A stretch of DNA of 64,000 nucleotides, from positions 62,001-126,000 of the forward strand of contig NZ_SNWE01000013.1 of assembly GCF_004362395.1 (NCBI RefSeq), in the 5' to 3' direction. Made by a program: the position numbers and the translations under genes. Positions 44,281 through 53,342 of this stretch are shown one piece after another (the stretch's first letter is position 1; each line of letters starts with the position of its first letter). The notes under the pieces are model-generated. The model worked only from the letters and a program-made list of their open reading frames with translations. It was not told the DNA's origin and did not search any database. Origin of the DNA: Salegentibacter sp. 24 (lineage in GTDB: Bacteria > Bacteroidota > Bacteroidia > Flavobacteriales > Flavobacteriaceae).

Positions 44281-45099
44281 TTAAAGCTGCTTCAATTCCT
44301 CGGCCATTTGCTTTTGCAGCACTTCAGCTTTTGCTCCTGCTATTTCAGCGAAATTTGAAGATTCTGAAGCGTATATTATTTTTCGAGAAGAATTTACCAG
44401 AAGTCCTACATTTTTACTCATTCCATAGGTACACACATCTTCCAATTTCCCCCCCTGGGCCCCCACCCCGGGCACCAGAATAAAATTTTCGGGAATTATT
44501 TCTCTAATTTCCTTTAGAAACTCCGCTTTCGTAGCTCCGACCACGTACATAAGCCGGTCGGCATTCTTCCAGGTTTTAGAAATTTTAATCACCCTTTTAT
44601 AAAGCTCTTCCCCATCTATAACCTGTGTTTGAAAATCGAAAGCACCTTCATTGGAAGTCAGGGCCAGTAAAATTGCCTGCCTGTTGTCAAATTCCAAAAA
44701 GGGTTCTACCGAATCTTTACCCATATATGGTGCCACTGTCACGGAGTCGAACCCGAGATCCTGTAAAAAAGTTTTAGCATACATTCTGGAGGTATTACCA
44801 ATATCCCCGCGTTTTGCATCTGCAATAGTATAGATTTCAGGATACTGGTGATGAAGGTAATTTATCGTTTTTTCTAAAGCAAGCCAACCTTCAACGCCAC
44901 TTGCTTCATAAAAGGCAATGTTCGGTTTATATGCGACACAAAATCGATGGGTTGCATCAATAATGGCTTTATTGAATTCAAAAATAGGATCGTCTTCAGA
45001 TAATAAATAAGTCGGAATACGATCTATATCCACATCAAGGCCTACACACAAAAAAGAGTTCTTTTTCAGGATCTGCTCGGTTAATTCTTGTGGAGACAT
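44281..45099 (-). CDS. pyrF: Orotidine-5'-phosphate decarboxylase
   Basis: 272-residue enzyme that makes UMP in pyrimidine synthesis. The group 2 sequence has [12 protein letters not shown], the catalytic [11 protein letters not shown] (Asp-x-Lys-x-x-Asp), [13 protein letters not shown] and [31 protein letters not shown] (core [12 protein letters not shown]). The terminal [13 protein letters not shown] is normal. Located 11 bases from the BtuF-like gene downstream and 110 bases from prfA upstream. Confidence 0.97.
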   Translation of the reverse strand: MSPQELTEQILKKNSFLCVGLDVDIDRIPTYLLSEDDPIFEFNKAIIDATHRFCVAYKPNIAFYEASGVEGWLALEKTINYLHHQYPEIYTIADAKRGDIGNTSRMYAKTFLQDLGFDSVTVAPYMGKDSVEPFLEFDNRQAILLALTSNEGAFDFQTQVIDGEELYKRVIKISKTWKNADRLMYVVGATKAEFLKEIREIIPENFILVPGVGAQGGKLEDVCTYGMSKNVGLLVNSSRKIIYASESSNFAEIAGAKAEVLQKQMAEELKQL

Positions 45100-45209
45100 A
45101 GGTTAGATTTTGTAATTAAAATATGTTTGAAAATATAAAAAGAAAATTCCGCTTTCAAGAAAAAGTAATCCTTAAAAGAAAATAGATTTCCAGTTCCGGG
45201 ATGCTGGAT

Positions 45210-46286
45210 TTAAAATATATCAGAATTCTCCTTAAGCTTCTCGGTGTTTTCCACCAAACGCAATTCATCTATAATTTTCTGAATATCCCCGTTAATGATA
45301 TTAGAAAGATCATATAAAGTAAGGTTTATACGGTGATCAGTAACCCTTCCCTGGGAATAATTATAAGTTCTAATCTTGGCACTACGATCCCCACTGGAAA
45401 CCATTGAGTTTCTCTTGGCGGCATCGGCTTCCTGCTTTTTAGCAAGTTCAATTTCATATAACCTGGACCTTAAAACCCTAAAAGCTTTTTCTTTATTTTT
45501 ATGCTGAGATTTCTGATCCTGACACTGTGCAACCAAACCGGTTGGTTCGTGGGTCAGACGTACTGCAGAATAGGTTGTATTTACGGATTGACCACCTGGA
45601 CCAGAAGAACAGAAATAATCAATCCTTACATCTTTCGGATCTAATTCCACATCAAATTCCTCAGCTTCAGGAAGCACCATTACCGTTGCTGCCGAGGTAT
45701 GTACCCTACCCTGAGTTTCGGTTTGAGGTACACGCTGAACGCGGTGTACACCAGCTTCAAATTTCATAGTCCCGTACACATCTTCCCCAGAAACTTCAAA
45801 AATCATCTCCTTAAATCCCCCGCTGGTACCCTCGCTATAATCTACAATATTATGTTTCCAGCCTTTGCTTTCCACATACTTAGTGTACATTCTATAAAGA
45901 TCTCCAGCAAAAATACTGGCTTCATCTCCACCGGTTCCCGCTCTGATTTCCATCACCACGTTTTTGGCGTCGTCCGGATCCTTAGGGACCAGCATCATCC
46001 TGATCTTTTCTTCGAGTTTGGGCACTTCCTTTTCGGCTTCCTCAAGCTGCATTTTGGCCATTTCAGTCATTTCGGGATCGCTCCCATCTGAAATAATTTC
46101 TTTGGCTTCCTCTATATTATTGGTAAGCTCCAAATATTTTTCTCGCTCATCCATTAAAGCCCTAAGGTCTTTATACTCTTTATTTAATTCTATATATCGC
46201 TTTTGATCTGAAATTACATCGGGCTGAATAATTAAATCATTCACCTCATCAAAACGCTGCTTTACTATGTTAAGCTTCTCAATCAT
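45210..46286 (-). CDS. prfA: Peptide chain release factor 1
   Basis: 358-residue termination factor recognising UAA and UAG. The peptidyl-hydrolase motif [10 protein letters not shown] holds the GGQ tripeptide. The codon-recognition loop reads [17 protein letters not shown], with PQT at the site where E. coli has PAT, still a PxT motif. N-terminal helices and the C-terminal [15 protein letters not shown] region are as in RF1. It is alone in the window as a release factor; pyrF follows downstream. Confidence 0.96.
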   Translation of the reverse strand: MIEKLNIVKQRFDEVNDLIIQPDVISDQKRYIELNKEYKDLRALMDEREKYLELTNNIEEAKEIISDGSDPEMTEMAKMQLEEAEKEVPKLEEKIRMMLVPKDPDDAKNVVMEIRAGTGGDEASIFAGDLYRMYTKYVESKGWKHNIVDYSEGTSGGFKEMIFEVSGEDVYGTMKFEAGVHRVQRVPQTETQGRVHTSAATVMVLPEAEEFDVELDPKDVRIDYFCSSGPGGQSVNTTYSAVRLTHEPTGLVAQCQDQKSQHKNKEKAFRVLRSRLYEIELAKKQEADAAKRNSMVSSGDRSAKIRTYNYSQGRVTDHRINLTLYDLSNIINGDIQKIIDELRLVENTEKLKENSDIF

Positions 46287-46348
46287 ATAATCACACGGAT
46301 TTTAGGAAAACAAATTTACGATAAATTGCCCGAAATCTAAGAATGGCT

Positions 46349-47047
46349 TTAAATGTTTTCCAATTCAGAAACTGCCGAGTGTTTCCTGTCTAAAGAGGCA
46401 AATTTAACCAGGGCTAAAAGAGAAAGAAGGTAAAAAATCCGGTCGGCATAAAAGAATTCATAAAACTCCAGGTAATAGGCTATAAATGAAGTGATATCAG
46501 CAAAAACTATAAATAAAGTCGCGGCTGTATAATAAAAGGATGGATTGCTTGCGTAACGGTTGCTATAGGAAACCGCTGTAATTATCATCGCCATCATCGC
46601 CATTCCATAAGCAAAAAACAATACATTCAAATAAGGGTAATTAAATTTTTCCGGTACCATCTTCACCAGAGAGACGAGCATGGCCAGGTTTAATCCCAAA
46701 ATGGCAAGAAAAAGAATTTTTTGAAAAAGATTGGTTTTTAATTTCTTTAGTTCAGGTACCACAAGTAAGGAAAGTAAGATATAGGCTGAGATCTTGACGA
46801 TGAAGGTTAAGGCGTTAAATAAAACCTGTTCATAAAAGAAAAGCAAGATATCTGCAATCAAAAAAAGCGCAAAAATACTGCGTACTTTTTTCGAATTAGA
46901 CCTTTGCAATACCAGCATTAAATAAATTAGACCGGTACTTATAAATCTGGACCAACGATTCAGGACAAGTTCTTGTTGGGATATTACCAGACAATTGAAA
47001 AATAATAAAAGTAGGACAAATAAAACCAGTACTCTATTGGAGGGCAT
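46349..47047 (-). CDS. Polytopic membrane protein, YhhN/lysoplasmalogenase-like
   Basis: 232-residue protein with seven or eight hydrophobic segments, for example VLVLFVLLLLFFNCLVIS, IFALFLIADILLFFYEQVL and YLNVLFFAYGMAMMAMIITAV. The layout and the FADITSFIAYYLEF and FADRIFYLLSLLALVKF segments suggest the YhhN / TMEM86 lysoplasmalogenase family, but conserved catalytic residues are not clear. It lies between prfA and the mini-ABC pair, on the minus strand. Treated as tentative. Confidence 0.45.
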   Translation of the reverse strand: MPSNRVLVLFVLLLLFFNCLVISQQELVLNRWSRFISTGLIYLMLVLQRSNSKKVRSIFALFLIADILLFFYEQVLFNALTFIVKISAYILLSLLVVPELKKLKTNLFQKILFLAILGLNLAMLVSLVKMVPEKFNYPYLNVLFFAYGMAMMAMIITAVSYSNRYASNPSFYYTAATLFIVFADITSFIAYYLEFYEFFYADRIFYLLSLLALVKFASLDRKHSAVSELENI

Positions 47048-47227
47048 AATTATTAATTTGGTGGCCTCCTAACTTACGTAAAATTATCCAAAATGGTTTT
47101 AATCAAGTCCTTTGAAGGCTAGAAAGGGAATGCGAGAAAATTTAAAAAACCTGAAGAATAAAATATAAAAACCGACAACCACGAAAATTTTCCTAAATTT
47201 AACTATTCATCTTTATTCTTAAATAAA

Positions 47228-47518
47228 TTGTTTTTTAAACTAAGGCTGGCTTTCCATTTTTATCAAAGGCTTATAATAAGTTCGGTGCTCCTGAATTTAA
47301 TTATGATCTTTTTTGGTAATCCCCAACAAGTCACGCTGCTAGTAAAGATATTTTTAATAGGATTGCTCTTTCTTCATCACCGGTTTCTGGCTTCTAATGA
47401 CAAATTACTTTTCTATCGCAATTTTAGCATTACCCCCCTATATTTATTCGGTTACTGCATTTTTACAGATTTAATCATTATGATGCTATGTTATAAGGTT
47501 TCAATAATTATGCTATGA
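47228..47518 (+). CDS. Small integral membrane protein coupled to an ABC ATPase
   Basis: 96-residue hydrophobic protein with three likely helices (LIISSVLLNLIMIFFG, VKIFLIGLLFLHHRFL, LYLFGYCIFTDLIIMMLCY). TTG at 47228 starts it, and its stop overlaps the ATPase ATG by four bases (ATGA), which means translational coupling. It is far smaller than an ordinary ABC permease, and I know no family for it. It may be a minimal or partial membrane subunit for the ATPase. Confidence 0.5.
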   Translation: MFFKLRLAFHFYQRLIISSVLLNLIMIFFGNPQQVTLLVKIFLIGLLFLHHRFLASNDKLLFYRNFSITPLYLFGYCIFTDLIIMMLCYKVSIIML

Positions 47519-48174
47519 TCTTTGAATTGGATAACGTGGAGCTGAGTTTTGATGAAAAACGTATTTTATACGGTGTTTATATCAAAGCGGAAAAAGGAAA
47601 AATCACTGGTCTGCTCGGTCCAAATGGTTCTGGAAAAACGAGTCTGCTTAAAATTTTCTTCGGAAGCCTTTCCTGTAACAACAAGCTAGTGCGAGTAAAC
47701 CATCAGGGGAGCTTAAAGCCACTTTATACGCATAAAAATGTAAAATTTTTACCTCAGGAAGATTTTCTACCACAGGATATGAGAATTATTTCAATTTTCA
47801 AATATCATAAGGTCTCATGGAAGCATTTCACCCAACGCTTCCCTTCCTTTAAAGCCTTCAAGAATTTTGGTTTGAAAAAACTTTCCGGCGGAGAGAGAAG
47901 ACTTATATCGAGCTGGTTAATTCTCAAGAGTCCTTCGGATATGGTCCTTCTGGACGAACCTTTCTCTCACCTGGCGCCGGTTTACTGTGAAATAATTAAG
48001 AGAGAAATTCTCATAGAAAAACACCATAAGGCCATCTTGATGACAGATCATCTCTATCGCGATATTCTGGAATTAAGCGATGATTTATATTTTTTAAAAG
48101 ACGGATGTTCCCGGCTTATTACTACACCAAAAGAACTTGAAGATCATCATTATCTACAACAAGGGACCTTATGA
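47515..48174 (+). CDS. ABC transporter ATP-binding protein
   Basis: 219-residue nucleotide-binding subunit with intact motifs: Walker A GLLGPNGSGKTSLL, signature KLSGGERRLI, Walker B MVLLDEPFSHLAP and the switch region LMTDHLY. The fold resembles LptB- or CcmA-like subunits of exporters. No dedicated large permease is adjacent; the coupled 96-residue membrane protein upstream (4-base overlap) is the only candidate partner here. Cargo unknown. Confidence 0.85.
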   Translation: MIFELDNVELSFDEKRILYGVYIKAEKGKITGLLGPNGSGKTSLLKIFFGSLSCNNKLVRVNHQGSLKPLYTHKNVKFLPQEDFLPQDMRIISIFKYHKVSWKHFTQRFPSFKAFKNFGLKKLSGGERRLISSWLILKSPSDMVLLDEPFSHLAPVYCEIIKREILIEKHHKAILMTDHLYRDILELSDDLYFLKDGCSRLITTPKELEDHHYLQQGTL

Positions 48175-48266
48175 TTTTTGAGAAACAATACGGGTCTTTT
48201 AGGTATAAGTGAATCATTTTAAAAGGATTCAGTATATTTTTAATATGAAATAAGCCGCAGCTATCA

Positions 48267-49448
48267 CTATTCATACTGAAACGCTCCAAATTCACTTTTA
48301 ATGCTAAGTTTCTTTTCTTGCGAATCTTCAACCTTACCGATAATTTGTGCATCTACATCAAAGGCTTTAGAAATTGCTATAATCTCCGGTGCGATTTCAG
48401 GGTTTACATATAGTTCCATCCGGTGGCCCATATTAAAAACCTGGTACATTTCCTTCCAGTTGGTTCCGCTCTCCTGTTGAATAAGTTTAAAAAGGGGTGG
48501 GACTTCAAATAGGTTATCCTTAATTATATGTAGTTTATCTATAAAGTGCAGAATTTTTGTTTGTGCTCCCCCACTGCAGTGCACCATCCCATGAATGTCT
48601 TTATTACTGAATTTAGAAAGTATTTTTTTGATAACCGGGGCATATGTCCTTGTTGGAGAAAGCACCAGCTTACCGGCATTTAAAGGAGAATTAGAAACAG
48701 TATCTGTTAAGGATTTTGTTCCGGAATAGATCAGGTCTTGTGGAATATCATTATCAAAACTTTCAGGATATTTCTGAGCTAAAACTTTAGAGAATACATC
48801 ATGTCGTGCAGAAGTAAGTCCGTTGCTACCCATACCCCCGTTATATTCTTTTTCGTAAGACGCCTTTCCAGAAGAAGAGAGGCCCACAATCACATTTCCG
48901 GGTTTGATATTGGCATTATCAATTACATCGGCTTTTTTCATTCGGGCAGTAACGGTAGAATCTACAATAATGGTTCGCACCAGGTCCCCAACATCAGCTG
49001 TTTCTCCACCAGTGGAATGAATTTCAACACCGAATTCTTTCAATTCAGCAATCAGTTCCTCGGTACCATTGATAATTGCAGAAATTACCTCCCCCGAAAT
49101 TTTATTCTTATTCCGGCCAATGGTGGAGGAAAGCATTATATTATCTGTAGCCCCCACGCATAATAGGTCATCAATATTCATAATTAGTGCATCCTGGGCA
49201 ATCCCTTTCCATACCGAAAGATCTCCGGTTTCTTTCCAGTACATATAAGCCAGGGAAGATTTTGTACCAGCTCCATCGGCGTGCATAATAAGACAATGAT
49301 CTGGATCACCGGTTAGATAATCGGGCACAATTTTACAAAATGCTTGTGGAAATAAACCCTTATCTACATTTTTAATTGCATTGTGAACATCTTCCTTTCC
49401 TGCTGAAACCCCACGCTGGGCATATCTTTTGCTTATTTCCTGACTCAT
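48267..49448 (-). CDS. purM: Phosphoribosylformylglycinamidine cyclo-ligase (AIR synthetase)
   Basis: 393-residue purine-synthesis enzyme that makes AIR from FGAM with ATP. Landmarks are the opening RYAQRGVSAGKEDVH, HADGAGTKSSLAYMYW, STGGETADVGDLVRT and VNGLTSARHDVFS-like GMGSNGLTSARHDVFS. The length is longer than E. coli PurM (345), as usual in Bacteroidota. A -7 box with a TTG at nearly correct spacing precedes it. Confidence 0.96.
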   Translation of the reverse strand: MSQEISKRYAQRGVSAGKEDVHNAIKNVDKGLFPQAFCKIVPDYLTGDPDHCLIMHADGAGTKSSLAYMYWKETGDLSVWKGIAQDALIMNIDDLLCVGATDNIMLSSTIGRNKNKISGEVISAIINGTEELIAELKEFGVEIHSTGGETADVGDLVRTIIVDSTVTARMKKADVIDNANIKPGNVIVGLSSSGKASYEKEYNGGMGSNGLTSARHDVFSKVLAQKYPESFDNDIPQDLIYSGTKSLTDTVSNSPLNAGKLVLSPTRTYAPVIKKILSKFSNKDIHGMVHCSGGAQTKILHFIDKLHIIKDNLFEVPPLFKLIQQESGTNWKEMYQVFNMGHRMELYVNPEIAPEIIAISKAFDVDAQIIGKVEDSQEKKLSIKSEFGAFQYE

Positions 49449-49467
49449 AATTGTGTTGTTGAAATCC

Positions 49468-49494
49468 CAAAGATAAACAGATTAGATTTTTCAA
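49468..49494 (-). promoter_or_regulatory. Bacteroidota-type promoter for purM
   Basis: On the minus strand, TTG (49494-49492), 16 bases, then TATCTTTG (49475-49468), about 20 bases before the purM ATG at 49448. Confidence 0.45.
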
Positions 49495-49524
49495 CGTAAG
49501 ATGTCGATTATTAATTTTACATAA

Positions 49525-49561
49525 GAAAAAAACCACGTGTCTTTCAACACGTGGTTTTTAA
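49525..49561 (-). terminator. Rho-independent terminator after glutamine synthetase III
   Basis: Perfect 13-base stem AAAAACCACGTGT / ACACGTGGTTTTT (loop CTTTCA) with T-runs on both strands, located between the glutamine synthetase stop (49582) and the purM promoter. Confidence 0.75.
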
Positions 49562-49581
49562 TAACTATTTGTTCCAGCAAA

Positions 49582-51768
49582 TTATCGTGTAAACAACAAT
49601 TCTCTGTATTTAGTTAATGGCCAAAGCTCATCATCTACCAAAAGCTCTAATTTGTCACAGTGATATCTTATCTCATCGAAGTAAGGCCTTACATCATCAC
49701 AATAAGCGAAAGCACGTTTTTCAGCGTCATCGATTTTATTGGCAACCTTTCTTGCCTCGATCATAGCTTTTACCCCACTATTGATTTTAGCGATATGAGC
49801 AGAAATCTCTTCGATTATTTCCAATTGTTCATTAGAATGCTTCTTGAAGTCTTCATTATAAATATGTTTCAGTCCTTCTACATTCTCAATAAGAATATTC
49901 TGGTAACGAACAGCAGTTGGGATCACATGATTCCTGGCGATATCCCCAAGAATTCTACCTTCAATCTGAATTCTCATCGCGTAATCTTCCAGCTCAATTT
50001 CATGACGAGCTACAATTTCCACTTTATTCATCACTTTCATTTGTTCATAAAGCGCGATTGTTTTTTCGGAAACCTGCGCTTTTAATGCCTGTGGGGTGGT
50101 TCTGTTATTGCTTAAACCACGTTTTTTAGCCTCTTTTTCCCAGGCTTCCCCATAACCATCACCTTCAAAACGGATGTTCTTGGATTGCTTGATGTATTCT
50201 CTAAGTACGTTAAAGATAGCATCATCTTTCTTCATTTTCTTGCCTTTGATCAGCTCATCAACTTCTGCTTTAAAGTCGTTGAGTTGTTTAGCCATAATGG
50301 TGTTTATAACCGTCATAGGGTTCGCGCAGTTCGCAGTGGAACCAACCGCCCTGAATTCAAATTTATTACCTGTAAAGGCGAAAGAAGAAGTACGGTTTCG
50401 ATCTGTATTATCCAGTAAAATTTCAGGAATTTTACCTACTACATTAAGTTTTAACTCGGTTTTCTCCTGGGGTGATAATTTCCCATCAGTTACTTTTTCC
50501 AATTCATCTAGCACATTAGTTAACTGAGAACCAATAAATGCTGAAATAATTGCCGGGGGTGCTTCGTTAGCTCCCAACCTGTGATCGTTAGATGCACTTG
50601 CAATGGCTGCTCTCAACAATTCTTCATTGTCGTGAACCGCTTTAATTATATTGATGAAAAAGGTTAAAAATTGAAGGTTCTTCATTGGGGTAGAACCTGG
50701 CGATAAAAGATTTGTGCCTGTATCAGTAGCCAATGACCAGTTATTATGTTTACCACTTCCGTTGATTCCAGCGAATGGTTTTTCGTGAAGAATTACCTTG
50801 AAATGGTGTTTCTCGGCAATTTTACTCATAATATCCATAATTAATGAATTATGGTCTACAGCAAGATTCCCTTCCTCAAAAATAGGAGCCAACTCAAATT
50901 GATTTGGTGCTACCTCGTTATGACGAGTTTTAACCGGAATTCCGAGTTTCATACACTCGATTTCCAGGTCACGCATATAGGCCAGTACCCTGGAAGGAAT
51001 GGAACCAAAATAATGGTCATCTAATTGTTGCCCTTTTGCCGGAGAGTGTCCGAGCAAAGTTCGTCCGGCCAAACTAAGGTCTGGACGTGTTGCCGCTAAA
51101 GCGGAATCTATTAGGAAATATTCCTGCTCCCAACCAAGGGTTGCAGTTACTTTAGTTACATTCTTATCAAAATATTTAGCTACTGAAGTAGCAGCCTGAT
51201 CTACAGCCTGTAAGGCTCTTAAAAGCGGGGTTTTATAATCTAAAGCTTCTCCGGTATATGAAACGAAGATGGTAGGAATACAAAGTGTAGTTCCCCAAAT
51301 GAAGGCAGGTGAAGTAGGATCCCACGCTGTATAACCACGAGCTTCAAAGGTATTTCTTATTCCTCCACTGGGAAAACTTGAGGCATCCGGTTCTTGTTGT
51401 ACCAATGCACCACCCCCAAATTTTTCTATTGCAGTCCCGTCAGCCTGAGTTTCAAAAAAAGCATCGTGCTTCTCAGCAGTTGCTCCGGTTAAGGGTTGAA
51501 ACCAGTGGGTGTAATGGGTTGCACCTTTGTTGATGGCCCATTCCTTCATTCCCGTAGAAATATGGTCTGAGACTCTACGGTCAATTTTCTTACCAGTTTT
51601 TATAGCTTCCATCACATTTTCGTAAGCTTCCTTGGTAAGGTATTGCTTCATGGAGGCTTCGTTGAACACATTTGTTCCAAAGAGCTCAGATCTTCGGGCC
51701 GGCTCTTTAATTTTAACCGGCTTGCGGTTAAAGGTTTCTTTTAAAGCTTCAAATCGTAAAGTTGACAT
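49582..51768 (-). CDS. glnN: Glutamine synthetase type III
   Basis: 728-residue GSIII, the long dodecamer-type enzyme of Bacteroidota that assimilates ammonium to glutamine. Landmarks are the N-terminal MSTLRFEALKETF, the catalytic region ATLGWEQEYFLID, TRHNEVAPNQFELAPIFEEGN (core RHNEVAPNQFELAP), GINGSGKHNNWSLATD, and NRTSSFAFTGNKFEFRAVGS in the C-terminal part. With PII and AmtB in the same window it completes an ammonium-uptake set. The -7 box TACATTTG on the minus strand lies about 36 bases upstream. Confidence 0.97.
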   Translation of the reverse strand: MSTLRFEALKETFNRKPVKIKEPARRSELFGTNVFNEASMKQYLTKEAYENVMEAIKTGKKIDRRVSDHISTGMKEWAINKGATHYTHWFQPLTGATAEKHDAFFETQADGTAIEKFGGGALVQQEPDASSFPSGGIRNTFEARGYTAWDPTSPAFIWGTTLCIPTIFVSYTGEALDYKTPLLRALQAVDQAATSVAKYFDKNVTKVTATLGWEQEYFLIDSALAATRPDLSLAGRTLLGHSPAKGQQLDDHYFGSIPSRVLAYMRDLEIECMKLGIPVKTRHNEVAPNQFELAPIFEEGNLAVDHNSLIMDIMSKIAEKHHFKVILHEKPFAGINGSGKHNNWSLATDTGTNLLSPGSTPMKNLQFLTFFINIIKAVHDNEELLRAAIASASNDHRLGANEAPPAIISAFIGSQLTNVLDELEKVTDGKLSPQEKTELKLNVVGKIPEILLDNTDRNRTSSFAFTGNKFEFRAVGSTANCANPMTVINTIMAKQLNDFKAEVDELIKGKKMKKDDAIFNVLREYIKQSKNIRFEGDGYGEAWEKEAKKRGLSNNRTTPQALKAQVSEKTIALYEQMKVMNKVEIVARHEIELEDYAMRIQIEGRILGDIARNHVIPTAVRYQNILIENVEGLKHIYNEDFKKHSNEQLEIIEEISAHIAKINSGVKAMIEARKVANKIDDAEKRAFAYCDDVRPYFDEIRYHCDKLELLVDDELWPLTKYRELLFTR

Positions 51769-51803
51769 ATTGGTGTTGTTTGATAATTTTAAATTTCAGC
51801 TAC

Positions 51804-51811
51804 CAAATGTA
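51804..51811 (-). promoter_or_regulatory. Probable -7 element for glnN
   Basis: Minus-strand TACATTTG (51811-51804) matches TAnnTTTG, about 36 bases before the ATG at 51768. No clear -33 TTG. Confidence 0.35.
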
Positions 51812-51890
51812 TGTAATTTTACACACACCCCGCTAAATAACAGCACCTTGATTTATATTTTTATGTTTTTCTTAATACACCCCCTTAAAA

Positions 51891-52838
51891 TTACCCCAAA
51901 AATGCAAGACCCGTAAAAATAACATAACTTATAAATAAAATCACACCTTTATACCTGGTGAAAAGAAACCTTTTTGGAAGATAAGTTAAAGGAGCAATGG
52001 CAAATGCCACCCCAATCATCCAAATAATGTCATTACTTAGAATCTGTTCTGATTTGAGAAAGATCGGTTGGATCATGGCAGTAATTCCTAATACGGTGGC
52101 TATATTAAAGATGTTTGAACCTATAAGGTTCCCCAGAGAAAGCGCTTTTTCCTTTTTTAAAGCGGCTATTACTGAGGCAGCGAGTTCAGGCACACTTGTA
52201 CCAACTGCGATCATAGTCACCGAAATCACCCTTTCGCTCACCCCAAGTTTTGTAGCAAGATCCACTGCACCGCTCACCAATAATTCAGATCCGCCATAAA
52301 GCGCTATCCCTCCGATAAGAAGCCAAATAATCATTTTAATATTAGAAGTATATTTCAGAGAATCATCGATGCCTTCTACCGCAATTTCAGTTTTTCGGCG
52401 TGATCTTTTTATAAGGAAAAAAAGAAAGACAATAATCCCCAAAAAGAGGATAAGACCTTCTAAACGTGAAATATTGCCACCAGTACTCAAAAAATAATAA
52501 AGCGCAATGGAAAAAATCATCATAGCCGGCCAGTTAAACCGGTAGAATTCCCTGTCCACAGCTATGGTTGAGATTACGGCAGTAATTCCCAGGACTAATC
52601 CCAGATTGGCAATATTAGACCCGATGACGTTGCCAAGGGCGATATCTGAAAACCCGCTTAAAGCAGCCTGTAAACTCACCAGAAGCTCTGGAGCGGAAGT
52701 AGCAAAGGAAACTACCGTCAAACCAATTACCATTCGGGATACATTTAATTTAAAGGATAGTGCCACCGAAGCCCTAACAAGAAATTCTCCCCCTACCACA
52801 AGTAAAGCCAGACCTATAAGAATAAAAATAATACTCAT
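51891..52838 (-). CDS. Calcium/sodium antiporter (YrbG/CaCA family)
   Basis: 315-residue inner-membrane exchanger with ten helices in two inverted halves. The alpha-repeats VSFATSAPELLVSL + LGNVIGSNIANLGLVLG and AVGTSVPELAASV + LGNLIGSNIFNIATVLG are both intact. These GSNIxN and PEL motifs form the ion pathway in CaCA exchangers. It exports Ca2+ in exchange for Na+ or H+. Single gene on the minus strand. Confidence 0.95.
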   Translation of the reverse strand: MSIIFILIGLALLVVGGEFLVRASVALSFKLNVSRMVIGLTVVSFATSAPELLVSLQAALSGFSDIALGNVIGSNIANLGLVLGITAVISTIAVDREFYRFNWPAMMIFSIALYYFLSTGGNISRLEGLILFLGIIVFLFFLIKRSRRKTEIAVEGIDDSLKYTSNIKMIIWLLIGGIALYGGSELLVSGAVDLATKLGVSERVISVTMIAVGTSVPELAASVIAALKKEKALSLGNLIGSNIFNIATVLGITAMIQPIFLKSEQILSNDIIWMIGVAFAIAPLTYLPKRFLFTRYKGVILFISYVIFTGLAFLG

Positions 52839-52910
52839 TTAATTTTAATTTTTTGCGAATATAAAATAATCTCATCAACTCAGCTTAAAAGCATCATAAA
52901 TCAAAAAGGA

Positions 52911-52936
52911 ACTATTTATATAGTAAAATAACTATA
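52911..52936 (+). promoter_or_regulatory. Candidate BlaI-type operator, three half-sites
   Basis: ACTA at 52911-52914, TAGT at 52921-52924 and ACTA at 52931-52934 have exact 10-base spacing, making two adjacent inverted repeats; the longer one is TATAGT-AAAATA-ACTATA (52919-52936). They sit just upstream of the -7 box of blaI, so binding there would block its promoter. Autoregulation by the BlaI-type repressor is inference. Confidence 0.45.
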
Positions 52937-52944
52937 CATTTCGT

Positions 52945-52952
52945 TATATTTG
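52945..52952 (+). promoter_or_regulatory. Probable -7 element of the blaI-M56 operon
   Basis: TATATTTG matches TAnnTTTG, 21 bases before the ATG at 52974. Confidence 0.4.
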
Positions 52953-52973
52953 AGGAAACCAAACAAATTAACG

Positions 52974-53339
52974 ATGAAAAGATTAACTAATAAAGAAGAG
53001 GAAATAATGCGCATCCTCTGGAAGTTAGAAAAGGCATTTGTAAAGGAAATAATACCTCATATACAGGATAAAAAATTGCATTATAATACCATCTCCACCA
53101 TAGTGCGCCACTTAGAAGATAAGGGTTTTGTTTCCCACCAGACCTACGGGAACACCCACCAATATTACCCGGTGATTTCCAAAGAAAAATACAGAAAGCA
53201 TATTATAAGCTTAACATCCAAGCGATTCTTTGACAATTCTTATAAAAGTATGGTTTCCTTTTTCGCTAAAGAGGAAAAAATAAGTGCTCAGGAACTAAGG
53301 GAAATCCTGGAAATCATAGAAAAAGAGAAAAAAAACTAG
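52974..53339 (+). CDS. BlaI/MecI/CopY family transcriptional repressor
   Basis: 121-residue winged-helix repressor. Motifs are LTNKEEEIMRILWKLEKAFVKEII (core KEEEIMRILWKLEKAFVKEI), HYNTISTIVRHLEDKGFVSHQT and a C-terminal dimerisation helix region (ISAQELREILEIIEKEKK). The start is set at ATG 52974 (MKRLTNKEEEIMRIL); a TTG at 52950 is in frame but is inside the -7 box. It is followed three bases later by an M56 metallopeptidase gene, the normal BlaI-BlaR1-type pair. Confidence 0.92.
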   Translation: MKRLTNKEEEIMRILWKLEKAFVKEIIPHIQDKKLHYNTISTIVRHLEDKGFVSHQTYGNTHQYYPVISKEKYRKHIISLTSKRFFDNSYKSMVSFFAKEEKISAQELREILEIIEKEKKN

Positions 53340-53342
53340 GAC

